From Planctomycetaceae bacterium (GTDB lineage: Bacteria > Planctomycetota > Planctomycetia > Planctomycetales > Planctomycetaceae), in NCBI GenBank assembly GCA_016765335.1, contig JAESQE010000241.1:4519-10741 (forward strand): a stretch of DNA of 6,223 nt. Reading direction: 5' to 3'. The notes under the pieces are model-generated. The model did no database searches and was not told where the DNA came from. It saw only the letters and a program-made list of their open reading frames with translations. The first letter of the stretch is position 1. Each line of letters starts with the position of its first letter. Positions 6,220 through 6,223 of this stretch are shown here, in pieces. Both the position numbers and the translations under genes were made by a program.

Positions 6220-6223
6220 TTTG

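Noticed and set aside
1..6223. CRISPR arrays, tRNA or rRNA genes, transposases, phage genes
   Set aside because: No regular repeat-spacer pattern, cloverleaf, or transposase or integrase motif was seen in any frame.

Overview
The window most likely comes from a planctomycete (Planctomycetota). This is an inference from three things: a secreted double-DUF1080 (3-keto-disaccharide hydrolase family) protein with the N-terminal module common in that phylum, large membrane hybrid histidine kinases with a haem-binding DUF3365 (Tll0287-like) sensor, and long intergenic gaps. Base composition looks moderate, a little under 50% GC by eye. No marker gene fixes the taxonomy.

Layout, all genes on the + strand: (1) 1-677 is the 3' end of a hybrid histidine kinase, cut by the window edge and holding the end of the ATPase domain plus a complete receiver domain. 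It is closed by a textbook intrinsic terminator (714-753). (2) 754-1201 is a non-coding gap ending in a clear Shine-Dalgarno. (3) 1211-2821 is an exported protein with two DUF1080 domains, followed by a strong stem-loop (2872-2913). (4) 2914-3542 is a long non-coding leader with a 20-bp tandem duplication, two near-identical palindromic boxes 26 bp apart, and a composite stem-loop. (5) 3543-6050 is a complete hybrid histidine kinase. (6) 6051-6223 is a short tail with a hairpin and an 11-bp perfect inverted repeat at the right edge.

The most interesting gene is the second kinase. Its predicted periplasmic domain carries a c-type haem motif (CVHCH). Its cytoplasmic PAS domain keeps the FixL haem-pocket histidine and two arginines at FixL spacing. 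It therefore looks like a kinase with two haems, one on each side of the membrane, feeding a HisKA-HATPase-REC core. The first kinase is a close paralogue over the visible part: the receivers are about 70% identical by hand count and align without gaps. Two related hybrid kinases thus flank one secreted carbohydrate-active protein. No Hpt protein or DNA-binding response regulator lies in the window, so the phosphorelay output is not visible. Any functional link to the DUF1080 gene rests only on adjacency, and the terminator and long gaps argue for separate transcription units.
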